A stretch of DNA of 60,000 bases from contig JBBHKE010000836.1 of assembly GCA_037447655.1 (NCBI GenBank), positions 312,001-372,000 on the forward strand. Direction: 5' to 3'. This document shows, in pieces, positions 21,550 through 31,640 of the stretch (within the stretch, counting starts at the first letter, position 1; each line of letters starts with the position of its first letter). The translations under genes were made by a program, and so were the position numbers. The notes beneath the pieces were generated by a model. The model was given only the letters and a program-made list of their open reading frames with translations. It was not told the DNA's origin and ran no database searches. Source of the stretch: Zygnema cylindricum. Taxonomy: Eukaryota; Streptophyta; Zygnematophyceae; Zygnematales; Zygnemataceae.

Positions 21550-22195
21550 TACCGTACATAAACCCCATGCCTTTCGTACATGTCTTCTGCTAAAAAATCA
21601 CACGGTGGAGTAACTTCGTCCATATAAGACACATCTTCCTCTAATAACAAATTATGTAGCGTGAAGACAGTAAATGATTTTGTTTACTAAATGCTCCGAA
21701 CTTCTATAAGTAATTTTCTTGTCTAATATGGGCCACTTTCTCTTCAAAATGTTGAAGGTTCTTTTTATATACATTCGTTTACTGCTATGGTAATAATTGA
21801 CAATCGTTGCCATTCTCGTAAATTTCTGCCTGGATATGGGGTGATTAACTATGTGTGTAATGGGTGCCATGCATCCTCTATAATGAAAGGTTGTATTTCC
21901 ATCCAAGTAACATTAACGGATGGACCTTTTATTCTTGCACAGAATAATATTGCGTTGCTGACATCGAAATTCATAAACACTCTAGAATCGTGAACGCTAC
22001 CAGTCGAACCAACACACGCATCTAATATAGGCGTATTTGGTGAAACTACAGCCTAAAATATTAAACAATAATTATGTTCTTTATCATACCAACCAGCTAA
22101 CCTCATCTCATCCCCTAATTTGATGATGATATGGGTAACATCTATAGCGCCGCAACAATTTGGAAATTCGAATTTGTAATCTTTGAATTCGTCTA
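21550..22195 (-). pseudogene. PIF/Harbinger transposase, C-terminal part
   Basis: The reverse strand shows the DDE_Tnp_4 (Harbinger nuclease) pattern: FEFPNCCGAIDVTHIIIK with the first catalytic Asp, WYDKEHNYCLIF, DACVGSTGSVHDSRVF with the second, then HSSKRMYIKRTFNILKRKW and LHNLLLEED. Where most family members have R-x-x-V-E-R-A-F near the third acidic residue, this copy has lysine for glutamate (MYIKRTF). Several frameshifts are present. The N-terminal coding part is at 36291-36545, beyond the inserted element F. Confidence 0.85.
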
Positions 22196-22703
22196 TGTTG
22201 AAAAGTATTTTGTAGTTATGTGTTCCAAGAGAAACTCTAAGTCTAATCTTGTTGCAATCACAAAGACTTGGATAGCCATGGGTGCCTTCAAGGAGCCAAA
22301 GAGACAAAATGAGAAAGCAGGTAGAGTAGCTAGTTTCACTTCTACCAAAAAGAATATGTGAACTGACCAAGATTCGATCTAGGTCCTACAGAGTCACTAC
22401 CAGCTAAACAGTGGTCCACCTTATCCATCCAGTCCTAGAATAATTGTTAAATGTATAGGGTGTGATATTTTTTTAAACATTAACGCGGCGGCTAATCTAT
22501 TTAAGTGAACAAATTAGTAAAGACACTCATGTAAACTGACGGAATGCACGAACGCGAATCGAACCATTTTAAAACATTGATCGGACAGTTGTCGTTGTAG
22601 CCACCAACCCAAAATGGACTTTTGGCAGTTTTTTAGAGACGCCTTCACACGATGCCACGTGGCACCATATAATTGGACATCGGAGAAGATGGGAGGTGGA
22701 ACC
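22196..22703 (+). repeat. LTR3, 5' LTR of F, first part
   Basis: Aligns with 35140-35880 of F's 3' LTR (AAACTCTAAGTCTAAT, TTAACGCGGCGGCTAAT, then the G-box region at 22652). The 3' LTR has an extra ~183-bp tandem copy that is absent here. It is interrupted at 22703 by element E and continues at 29170. Confidence 0.83.
22653..22662. promoter_or_regulatory. G-box-like CACGTG motif in LTR3 U3
   Basis: TGCCACGTGGCA is palindromic with the plant bZIP/bHLH G-box core CACGTG. The same site recurs at the equivalent place in other LTR3 copies (about 35820, 37204, 43677, 46659, and CACGTG variants at 23167 and 41183). In F's 3' LTR it lies about 240 bp before the TATA box. Function is inferred from the motif only. 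Confidence 0.5.
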
Positions 22704-23712
22704 TGTAATTATGCAACCTCCATTAGTTCACAAAGTGTCCAGCTTATATGAAGCATCTAGGATAATATTTGCCCTTTTGACTTTCCCACTAAATAGGTGC
22801 CACATTGGCACGCAAAAACTCTGACCCAATACACATCTGTGTAGCTTAGACTCCCTTGAGTCCGCAGCAAAAAGAATCCATGAAATTGCTCCCTTAATCA
22901 TTAAGTTTTGGCTGGCCAAAGATGGCATATAAATACAAATGGTCTGTGAGAGAGAGGTGCCTCAAAAATTTTAAGTCCTAAATACCCTCTCTAAACCCCC
23001 TACTACTAGTGTACATGACCAATCAGAAGACTGTAAGGTAAAAAAAGCTACAAGTGTCGCTGTAATTCTTGTACGGCCATGGTACGACATGGCCGTCCCG
23101 CTAATCGCATCAGTTCTTAAGCCGTAGTTGCTCCTCTCTCAATATCTTATGTCCACTCATGGCCTACCACGTGTCACCCGCCGACATTAGTTCCGCAAAC
23201 TACAAAATGTCTACTCCGGTACATTGGCTCCACTACAAGCCATTCAATCTAAGATTGACATTTGATTTCGTTCGTCGAAATGAAATGTCGTTTCGTAAAT
23301 TGCGTGCGGTCCGGATTTGGTGCAGTCCGGTCTATTTTGCATGTTCAATTTGTCCCGTGAGTCGTTAAATGAAACATATCGCGTTTTCCAAGTTTAAATT
23401 GATGTAGTAACCCATATACATAACGTTTCATCAAGACCTATTCGATAAGGCGAACGGCTATGTCGTACGGTGGTCATCTGAAAGGTCACAGGATCAAATC
23501 CTAGACTTGACCGCCTATCTTATACAAAGGGATCTCTTGTGTTCACTTAGCTTGTCTTTGTGTCTGCCTGCGGCAGCCATGGCATGCCGCAATGGCTCCG
23601 TGCCAGTGCGGCAATCATGGCTGCCTGCTAGTCCTCAGTGACTTCGATAAGTATGAGGGCTATAGTAACACCATAGACTAAAGATATAGAAGATAAAATA
23701 CATTCTTAAACA
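22704..23712 (-). repeat. LTR3, 3' LTR of element E
   Basis: Starts TGTTTAAGAATG on the reverse strand after the polypurine tract (GAAAATAAAGGGAG, 23713-23726) and ends GCATAATTACA. It contains a palindrome GGCCATG...CATGGCC at about 23077-23096. An antisense tRNA-like block lies at about 23430-23530. Confidence 0.87.
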
Positions 23713-24400
23713 CTCCCTTTATTTTCTAATCTATATTTTTCTTTAGTCCACACTTCTCTCTACAAAATATCAATTTGGGAGGAGTAACCGGCTTAGTCAT
23801 CATATCTGCTACCACTTCCCCATCCGGACTATATTCCAAACTAATTATTTTATTCTCAACCTTCTCTCTAACAAAGCTCAATTATATATCCATATGCTTT
23901 GCTTTAAAGTGATGCTTTGGGTTTGCTCCAGTTGCAATTACAGCTTGATTATCACAAAGTATCTTTTGCACTCCATTGTTCATATATCCAAGTTCTTTAA
24001 GTAAAGATTTCACCCAGATTAATTATTTGACAACCAAACAAGAGGCCATATACTCAGTCACCATGGTGGACTAAGCAATCACCTTTTGCTGCTTGCTCCT
24101 CCTACTCCAAGCCTCATTCCCAACATAAAACACCTACCTAGAAGTACACCTTATCATCGGAGCATGCCCACATTTGGCATCACTCCAAGTTGTGATGTGA
24201 GTATTATCCTCTCCCAAATGGAACCATAGATCTCTCGTTCCTATCAAGTATCGCATGACTCTCTTGGCCGCTTTTTTATCTTTCTTCCTATGATCATTTA
24301 GACTCGTACTTAATATCCCTATAGCTAGTGCTGTATCAGGACGAGTACATTTCATAAAATATATCAAACTACTGACAACCTATCGATACGGAATAGTTTG
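23713..24400 (-). pseudogene. RNase H of element E
   Basis: Reverse strand: KCTRPDTALAIGILSTSL, KRVMRYLIGTRDLWFHLG and TTWSDAKCGHAP are open (24134-24367). Further matches to the family in other frames run down to the polypurine tract (NQAVIATG-like, HHFKAKHMD-like). At least three frameshifts or stops break the frame. Confidence 0.78.
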
Positions 24401-25340
24401 CACAAACTCACTCTCATCTGGTCCTAACTCATTATCCAAGATCAAGACTCCCCCTTCTGAGCTCCCCTCATTTCCCTTCTTTAAATCCATTGGAGTTGTA
24501 CAATTATTTGCTTTATCCATTTAATTTTTTCAAGCATATTTCCTATTGCTTCTTTTTGAGTAAGCCTAATTGTTTTCTTCTCTCTATCCCTCTCCATCTG
24601 AATTCTCAAAATGTATTTTGCCTCTCCCAATTTATTTATTTCAAATCTACTCTTTAGATCATTTTTCAATCTATTAATTTTCTCCGTTGATTTACTCAAA
24701 ACAAGGAAAGCATCAACATAGATGGCAATGAAAATTATACCTTCCTCGTCCTCAAATAGATAAATGGAATGACTCGAACTGATTCCGATATATCCCAAAC
24801 TTGTCAAAAACTCGTCCTACTTCTTGGTGTGGAGCTTGCTTTAGTCCATAAAGAGAATTTATCAATCTGCACACCTTACTTTCTTCTCCTTTCTCCACAA
24901 ATTCTTTCGACTGTCGCATGAAGATCTCTTCTTCTTATTCTCCGTGTAAGAAAGTGGTTTTGATGTCCATTTGGTGCACTTCCATGTTTTCTACCGCCAC
25001 TAGACTAAGTCAAATCTATACAGAGGGAAATCTAACAACCGGAGCGAAGGTCTCCTCATAATCGATTCCCTCCTTCTGTGGGAACCGCTTTGCCACTAAT
25101 CTAGCCTTGTATCCATCAATAGTGTTATCGGGATTGAGTTTCACCTTAAATACCCACTTGCTTCCTATCGTTTTCTGTCACGAGGAGAATCCACCAGCTC
25201 CCATGTGTTTTCTTTCATAATGGAAGCCATCTCATCATTAATGGTTGTCATCCATCTACTTGTTTCAAACTATTGATTGCTTCCGAGTAACTTTGGGGTT
25301 CGCTCAAATGTGACAGCTTAGTTACCTTATTGTTCACTTG
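24401..25340 (-). pseudogene. Reverse transcriptase of element E
   Basis: The 3' half is open (24481-24807): SSSHSIYLFEDEEGIIFIAI, YVDAFLVLSKSTEKINRL, GEAKYILRIQMERDREKK. The catalytic box is YVDA instead of YVDD, so one metal-binding aspartate is lost. The 5' half (24810-25340) matches [19 protein letters not shown] and KARLVAKRF-like sequence in several frames. Confidence 0.78.
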
Positions 25341-26620
25341 TCTCTCTTGAAGTCTCTTGCAGCTTCTCCTTCCTCATTCAATATCTGATGCTGTAATGGA
25401 GGGTAATCTCGGATTTCTCCGAATGACTTCATCTTCTCCCCTATCCGTGGAGTCCACCTCCGGACGTTCATCATCCATTTTCGGTCTTTCGTTGATCTCT
25501 TCCTTGATTTAAACCGGAAGATGTGACTCTAAGAGAGGGTCACTCTCCGTCATATTTTTCTCTTCCACTAAAAGGTCAGGCTAATTCAAAGTTCGGTTAA
25601 AAGAATCATAATCTAACTCATTTTCGGATACAATTCTAATTCTAACCGGTTTAGTATATTTAATAGGATCTATGGACTTTCTTTCATCCATGACTACCTA
25701 GTGTTTTACTATAATGATATCTTCTCTTCTGAGATCCTAAACTCTATATCCCTTTACATTTTCATCATATCCAAGTAGGTATCCTGGTTTTCCCCTTGCA
25801 TCTAACTTCCAATCAGATTTTTATGTGTTTAGACTAAACACTTGACTTCCGAACACCTTTAAGTGTGAAATATTAGGTTTTCTCCCAGTCCATCTTTCAT
25901 AAAGTGTTTGTCCTTATACTGCCGAGGTAAGGACTCTATTTTTAAGACAATTAGCACAATTCATAGCTTCTGCCCCAAAGCTTTTTCTTATCTTTTAATC
26001 CGATAACATACTAAGGGCACAATCACTTAATGTCTGATTTAGTCTCTCGGCTACACCATTTTGTTATGGGTTCTTTGTAACATTTTTTTGGTGTTGAACC
26101 CCTTCCTCTTTCAAAAAATCCTCAAACTCATTGAAGGTTTATTCCCCCCCAATATCACTCCTCACTCTCTTTATAGGTGTCTTATGAAGGTTCTCACTCT
26201 ATGTTTTTTACTCTTTAAAATAAGCCGAGGCCTCAAATTTATTTTTCAAGAAATAGACTCTCGAGTATCTAGACTAACATCCATGATAGTAAGCATAAAT
26301 CTTTTACTTCCAACTGATGGCACTTTGGCCGGTCCCCATATGTCAGTATGAACTAGATCTACAATCATTTCACCTTTATATGTTGGGGTTTTTGGGAAAG
26401 GCAATCTGTGGGCCTTACCTTCAACACCTCCACTACAGGCATCCAATGTCTCGTTATCTCCAAAATGTATTCCCTCAACTACACCCATTTTCTTCATTTC
26501 TTTCAATCTATCTAGATGCACATGTCCCAATATTTTATGCCACATCATCAAATCACTTATACTGGCATAGTAAACTCGTGTCTTTCCATTACTCAAATTC
26601 ACCCTAAACATTTATTGGCT
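25341..26620 (-). pseudogene. Integrase and RT linker of element E
   Basis: The N-terminal part is open (26246-26611): LMMWHKILGHVHLDRLKEMK (the HH half), then DACSGGVEGKAHRLPF, where the second zinc-binding cysteine is replaced by glycine, and VDLVHTDIWGPAKVPSVG. The core and the C-terminal GYDENVKGYRV-like segment lie at 25500-26240 in broken frames, and the linker at 25340-25660. A 29-bp tandem duplication (26603-26660) separates it from the protease. Confidence 0.75.
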
Positions 26621-26640
26621 ACTATTTTCAGCCTAAACAT

Positions 26641-27351
26641 TTATTGGCTACTGTTTTCAAATGTGAAATACACTTCATTCTCATATCTAGCAAATAAGAC
26701 TATTTTCTTAGTACTAGCCTCAAAACCCTTATCATCTAAGACCGACGTAGAGATAATATTTTTGTTCAACTTTGTAATAAAAAGAACATCAAAGAAAGTG
26801 ACTATGGATGTCTTACCATCAACTAAGAATTTCAGTTCCACAAACCCCACAAAACTAGTGGTTAATATTCTCCCATCCCCATACTCTATCTCTATAGTAG
26901 AGATTTTTCTCATTTTGGTAAACAATTGTTTTTCCTTGCACATATGCATAGAGGAACCTGAATCAATTATCCATCCTTCTTCAAGAGATTCTTTTACTCC
27001 ACCGCAATCACACTTCTGCCTCCTTCGAATCTCCGGCTCACGTTTCACCTCTAGCTCCTTGTTGACGAGGAGTTCGCCATCGTACTCATCAAAATCCTTT
27101 CCCATGACTTGTGTTGTCACAAATGTCTTCTTCTTTCTTGGCTCTGATATACCTATCTGCCCCTCCTTCAATCTCACCTTTGTCAGTTTAGTACACTCCG
27201 CCATGTAATGTCCCGGCTTCTTACAAAAGTGAGAGATTCCCTTCGCATGCCTTAATCCAAATTCGTCTGATTGGTTTCCTCTTCCTCCTCCACCAAAGTT
27301 GCCATAAGGTTTCTTCGAATCCTTATCCCCCCAGTTAGTTCCAGCAGCCAA
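26641..27351 (-). pseudogene. Gag zinc knuckle and protease of element E
   Basis: A 236-codon open frame. Residues about 40-55 are the knuckle SHFCKKPGHYMAEC, whose first cysteine has become serine. Residues about 130-150 are the protease site WIIDSGSSMHMCKEKQLF, with catalytic D-S-G intact. Then IEYGDGRILTTSFVG, KLNKNIISTSVLDDKGFEAS and the protease end follow. It shows how knuckle and protease share one frame in this family. Confidence 0.83.
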
Positions 27352-28122
27352 TGCTTAAACGCTCTTCCCTCCTTTTCAAATCTCAATTGTGCTTTCCCAA
27401 ACCAAAATGATCCAGACAACGGAGTTCTAGATCTATCGATAATCTGGCAATTCTTGAACCTTGTTAACAATATTTTCTTAATCATCCGGAAGTTTCATTA
27501 ACAAATTATTCACCTTCTCTTTCTCGGTCTCCCTTTTCTCTGCACTCTCCAACTCCATAAGTAATCCAGCCAAGTCTTAACAAAAGTCTAAGATCTTTCC
27601 TCATTTGTAAAAATATGTTTGTACCTTCTGATTTGCCAGCTTCTGCTGCTAAATCGTACCACTCTTGTAAATGTTGACAAGAGCCTCCCACAACTCGGTC
27701 GCCTTGTCCACATGAAGGTGAGGTGTAGGAACTGCTTGAGTGAGACACTCGAGAATAAAATGAGTTGCCACAGTGTTGTTGAAATCCCAAATTTCATTTT
27801 TTTTTGCCTCAGTTTTTTTAAATATTCACTTCCATTACCAATCCAATAGCTATCCGTGTGAGTTTCTCCTTCCCCTTCTCTTTACTCTTGTCTAACAAGA
27901 TGCCTTCTCCATCATTTTCTACCACCTCTACCTACGCAGATCCTCTTGAGAATCAAGATCCTCGAAACCCAAGTGAAATTCCCAATTTTACAACTGGCTG
28001 CTGCACACGACCACTCATAATGCCCCATAGCCGTTTGTCAAACAATGCACCCCTCATCATGGTTTCCTAGTATATAAACCGCGTTCCATTGAAAATAGAC
28101 ACCCTAGTGGGTGGGCCCATAA
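27352..28122 (-). pseudogene. Gag of element E
   Basis: It starts at the ATG inside the primer-binding site (28120-28118): MGPPTRVSIFNGTRFIY, then a TAG where tryptophan is expected. GALFDKRLWGIMSGRV follows, matching F and I. After a frameshifted stretch the UBN2-like part appears in pieces (TLWQLILFSSVS, HVDKATELWEALVNIYKSGT-like, then the RFKNCQIIDRSRTPLSGS segment). At least five lesions are present. Confidence 0.75.
28110..28122 (-). promoter_or_regulatory. Half-tRNA primer-binding site of element E
   Basis: Reverse strand TTATGGGCCCACC, three bases after the LTR end AATAACA. Thirteen bases are complementary to the anticodon arm of plant-type initiator tRNA-Met (GGTGGGCCCATAA). The ATG is the Gag start. 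Confidence 0.8.
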
Positions 28123-28124
28123 AT

Positions 28125-29169
28125 TGTTATTCAGTGACCTCCATTGGTCCACAGAATGTTCAGCTTATATAAAACCTCTAGGATAATATTTGCCCTTTTT
28201 ATTTCCCACTGAATAAGTGCCACCTTGGCACGCAAAAACACTAATTGACTTTATTTTTGTTTTGCCTGGAGTCCCTTGAGTGCCCAGAAAAAGAATCGTT
28301 GAAACTGCTCCTCTGAGCTTTAAGTTATTACTGGCCAAAGATGGCCTATAAATACAAAAAGGTCTCTCTGAGAGAGATGCCTCAAAAATTCTAAGTCTTA
28401 AACTCCCTCTCTAAACCTCCTACTACTAGTGTACTTGACGAATCAGAAGACTGTAAGGTAGAAGAAGGTACAATTGTCGTTGTACTTTTTGTACGGCCAT
28501 GGTATGGCATGGCTGAAGGTACAAGTGTTGCTGTACTTCTTGTACGGCCATGGTAAAGCATGGCCATCCCGCTAACGCCCGTTAGGTCTTGAGCTGTAGT
28601 TGCTCCTCCCTCAATATCTATTATCCACTCATGGCATGCCATGTGTCATTCGTCGACATTAGCTCAGCAAAAAACCAAATGTCTACTCCGGTATATCGGC
28701 TCTGCTGTGAGGTGTTCGATATGAGATTTACATTTGATTTCGCCTGTCAAAATGAAATGTCATTTCTTTAATTCCATGCGGTCCGAATTTCTTGCGGTCT
28801 AGTCCATTTCCATGTTCAATTTATCCCGTAAGCTGTTAAATGAAACATATCGCGTTGTCCAAGTTTAAATGGATGTCATACCCCATATACATAACGTTTT
28901 ATGAAGACGTACTAGATAAGGCAAATGGCTATACGTACGGCGGTCATCCGGAAGGTCATATGATCAAATTTTAGACTTGACCGCCTATCTATCTTAGACT
29001 TGACCGCCTATCTTTTGTAGAGGGTTCTCTCTTTTGTTCACTTAGGCTGTCTCTCTATCTGCATGTGGCAGCCATAGCTGTTTGCCAGTCCTTAGTGACT
29101 ACGACAAGTATGAGGGCTATAGTAAGACCATAGACTAAAGAGATAGCTGATTTAATACCTTTTTCAACA
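28125..29169 (-). repeat. LTR3, 5' LTR of element E
   Basis: Starts TGTTGAAAAAGG at the target duplication and ends CACTGAATAACA at the primer-binding site. A 51-bp tandem duplication of the promoter-proximal block (28464-28514, 28515-28565, each with GTACGGCCATGG) is single-copy in E's own 3' LTR. Confidence 0.87.
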
Positions 29170-29624
29170 AAACCATGGCTGTAGAGTTGACATGCGTCAC
29201 TACGAAGGCCATGTCGTACAATGGCCGTACAAAAAGTACATCGGCTAGTGTACCTTCTTTTACTATAAAATCTTCTAATAGGTTTAGGATTTAGTAATAG
29301 GTAGTTATGAGTAGGAAGATTAGGTACTTAATGTTTTTGAGGCGCCTCTTTTTGAGAGACCTTTTGTATAAATAGGCCATCTTAGGCTAGGAGTAAATTC
29401 AAAAATTCATTTGACGTTTACTTAAAAAGAGTTGGGCCCTCACGAGGTGAGGGTGGCTTGAATGTTTGTGTGCTAAAGTGGCACTTATTTTAGCGAGGAA
29501 GATAAAAGGGCAAATATTATCTTAGAGGCTAGTAGTAAGCTCTAAAAATTGAGTGCTAATGGAGGCCACAAACATCGTGTGCTAATGGAGGCCACAATGT
29601 TACAAATAGAGGCCACAGTGTTAC
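29170..29624 (+). repeat. LTR3, 5' LTR of F, second part
   Basis: Continues the LTR broken at 22703. It carries the TATA box TTTTGTATAAATAGG at about 29361-29375 and R/U5 sequence that matches 35865-36290. The end has a triplicated GGAGGCCACAAN block (29551-29622). Its last bases (TTACT) lie directly before solo LTR H. Confidence 0.82.
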
Positions 29625-29628
29625 TAAT

Positions 29629-30811
29629 TGTTGTTTTTGAAATGTTAGTTTCGTACTTACGCCACATTTTGTGCGCACGAGACGGTTCGTGCGTAGATTA
29701 TTACCGGAAATAATGTGGTGGTACAAATGGAGGTTCGAATGGATTTGTGGATCGGGGGAGTAATTGTACGATTGAAATTAAAGGGAGTAATTGAGTGGCT
29801 CGGAATACGTTTGCAAATGGACGGCGGATCGCGAAGCGATCCGATGTGAAATGTACGAAATGTTGAATATGTACGCCGCCGGTACGGAGCGTCTTATTTG
29901 AACAAGTGTACTTTATTTGCGAGAGGCGTATTTATTGCAAAGGACGCTGGTTCGGTACAGAAAATATTTTGAAGGTACGGTTTAATTTCGGCAAGTGGTC
30001 CGTGGTACATTTGGAGGGCGGACGGCGTCCGCCGATATTTCCAAAGGATTGCATTTTTGATGATGTGGTATCAAGTGGACTGTACGTATGTGATGTCGGT
30101 TCATGACGTGGTTTCGTCTTGGAGTGACTAATCAAGTTGATACCTAGTACGCGGATTTTACGAAAGCGTCGATGTAAATATTTGGTTGAACATTGATTTG
30201 TCTTTTTGTGAATTAATTATTAGTGTAGATTTACTCACTTTGACATACCTTGAAGTATTCGGGTATACCAACATTAATAGAGGTAGCTGGTAGATAGCGT
30301 ACGGCTGATATGCCTCCGTACATTCAGCAGTAAGCTCTTGTATATATATTTGTAGGACTTAGTCATTTTAGGACATAGGAACTTTTTGGACCAAAACTGT
30401 TTATGGTTATTTTTGGTAATTTTATCTGAGGATTACTCTCAGATCTGTTGGCAGAATTTTCTGAAATTATGCATGTGTGTTCCTATCTATACTCGTAATA
30501 TTTTCACAGATTTGCAGGCCTATTGTGTGCCTGGTCTGTGTTTTACTTCATTGTGAAGTTAGTCTATTTTATCAAATTTCTGGCAGACTGTTTTTGTGCA
30601 ACTTTGAATAGATGATGGGATCTCTATGTTTATTATTTTTGTCTAAAACTTTGTGAGGTTATTCTATATCCTAGATAATATTTTTTAATGTAGTTTCAGC
30701 CATTTTTGTTAATTATGTTGAATTTTGTGTGTATCCAAAGTAGGCTGTTTTTGGGGTAGTCTGTGATGCTTCCGAGGGTGAATCCATAGCTAGAAATGGC
30801 TATGGACAGCA
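29629..30811 (+). mobile_element. Solo LTR H (unrelated LTR family)
   Basis: An 1183-bp block starts TGTTGTTTTTG and ends GGACAGCA. It is flanked by the perfect five-base repeat CTAAT (29624-29628 and 30812-30816). Removing it joins F's LTR end to F's primer-binding site. There is no gag or pol, so it is read as a solo LTR left by LTR-LTR recombination. A TATA-like TTGTATATATATTTG lies at about 30335. It is unlike LTR1-LTR3. Orientation is inferred from TG...CA only, which does not fix the strand. Confidence 0.75.
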
Positions 30812-30815
30812 CTAA

Positions 30816-30828
30816 TTATAGGCCCACC
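30816..30828 (+). promoter_or_regulatory. Decayed half-tRNA primer-binding site of element F
   Basis: TTATAGGCCCACC differs by one base (ATG to ATA) from the site in E and I. The following codons (GPPSTVPIFGGTRLI) match their Gag start, so F has lost its Gag start codon. Confidence 0.7.
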
Positions 30829-31640
30829 CTCTACGGTGCCCATTTTTGGTGGAACAAGATTAATCTAGTGGGATACAATGATGCAAGGAGCTCTCTTCGA
30901 AAAACACTTATGGGGGATTGTATGCGGACATGTGAGGCGTCCTTCATCAAGTCATGGAGTGCCACTAGGTTTTGGAGGAATTCGTTTTCCAAAAGGATAA
31001 GGAAAAACTAAAGTAACCACGTGGGAGGAAGATAATGCTGGGAAAAGCATCATCGTAGAAAAATGAAAAGAAAAGTCAACACCAATAACTACAACACTTG
31101 TTTTTGCATCAACTAAACGAAAAATAGAAGAAATGTATGCTAGCACCTACGAATACAAAAAATGGTTGCAAAACATTTCATTCTCCAACATAACATTAAA
31201 CCAGATGATATTCCCCTCCTCAATGTCAGTGGATCTGCGGATCTGTGGGACTCTCTTGTTAAAATATACAAAAGTGAAACCATTCTGCAACAATAATTTG
31301 CAGATCCGATGTTAAAAGCTTATGTATATAAAGGAGGAAAGATGTGAGACTTTTGCTTTTCCAAGTTGGGCTGTTAATGGAGCTTCAAAGTGCAGGAAGG
31401 GAGGAAACACAGAAGAAGAAGGCGAATACTGTGAACATGAAACTGCCGAACAAGTATGAAAATATTGTGTACAAAGTTCAAGATTTGCCATATGACAGAT
31501 GAATTTGGACTTCAGTATTAGAAATGATCCAAGTACGAAAGAATACTACGGATGGATCAGCAAAGGATCCTCTCAAAGGAGTGTGTCATTTCTGCAAAAA
31601 GCCTGAACATGCCTGAACAATGGCTGACTGCAACTGATTC
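30818..31640 (+). pseudogene. Gag of element F
   Basis: The N-terminal part is recognisable (GPPSTVPIFGGTRLI, stop, then WDTMMQGALFEKHLWGIV). The capsid follows in broken frames up to 31500 (KLPNKYENIVYKVQDLPYD). The zinc knuckle CHFCKKPEH is at about 31587-31615, with its end displaced by a stop (MADC). Start codon lost, many lesions. Confidence 0.72.

Larger units (their letters stand above)
22704..29169 (-). mobile_element. Copia element E (LTR3 family), complete, inserted in F's LTR
   Basis: E is 6.47 kb with LTRs at 28125-29169 (1045 bp, 5') and 22704-23712 (1009 bp, 3'). Flanking five-base repeats are GAACC (22699-22703) and AAACC (29170-29174), one mismatch. The two flanks join to a continuous LTR3 matching the F 3' LTR near 35860. 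Primer-binding site, gag, protease, integrase, RT, RNase H and polypurine tract are all present in order, but with many stops and frameshifts. Confidence 0.9.

Noticed and set aside
26061-27208. Plus-strand frames of 96-230 codons opposite element E
   Set aside because: The reverse strand encodes recognisable integrase, protease and zinc knuckle; these are shadows.
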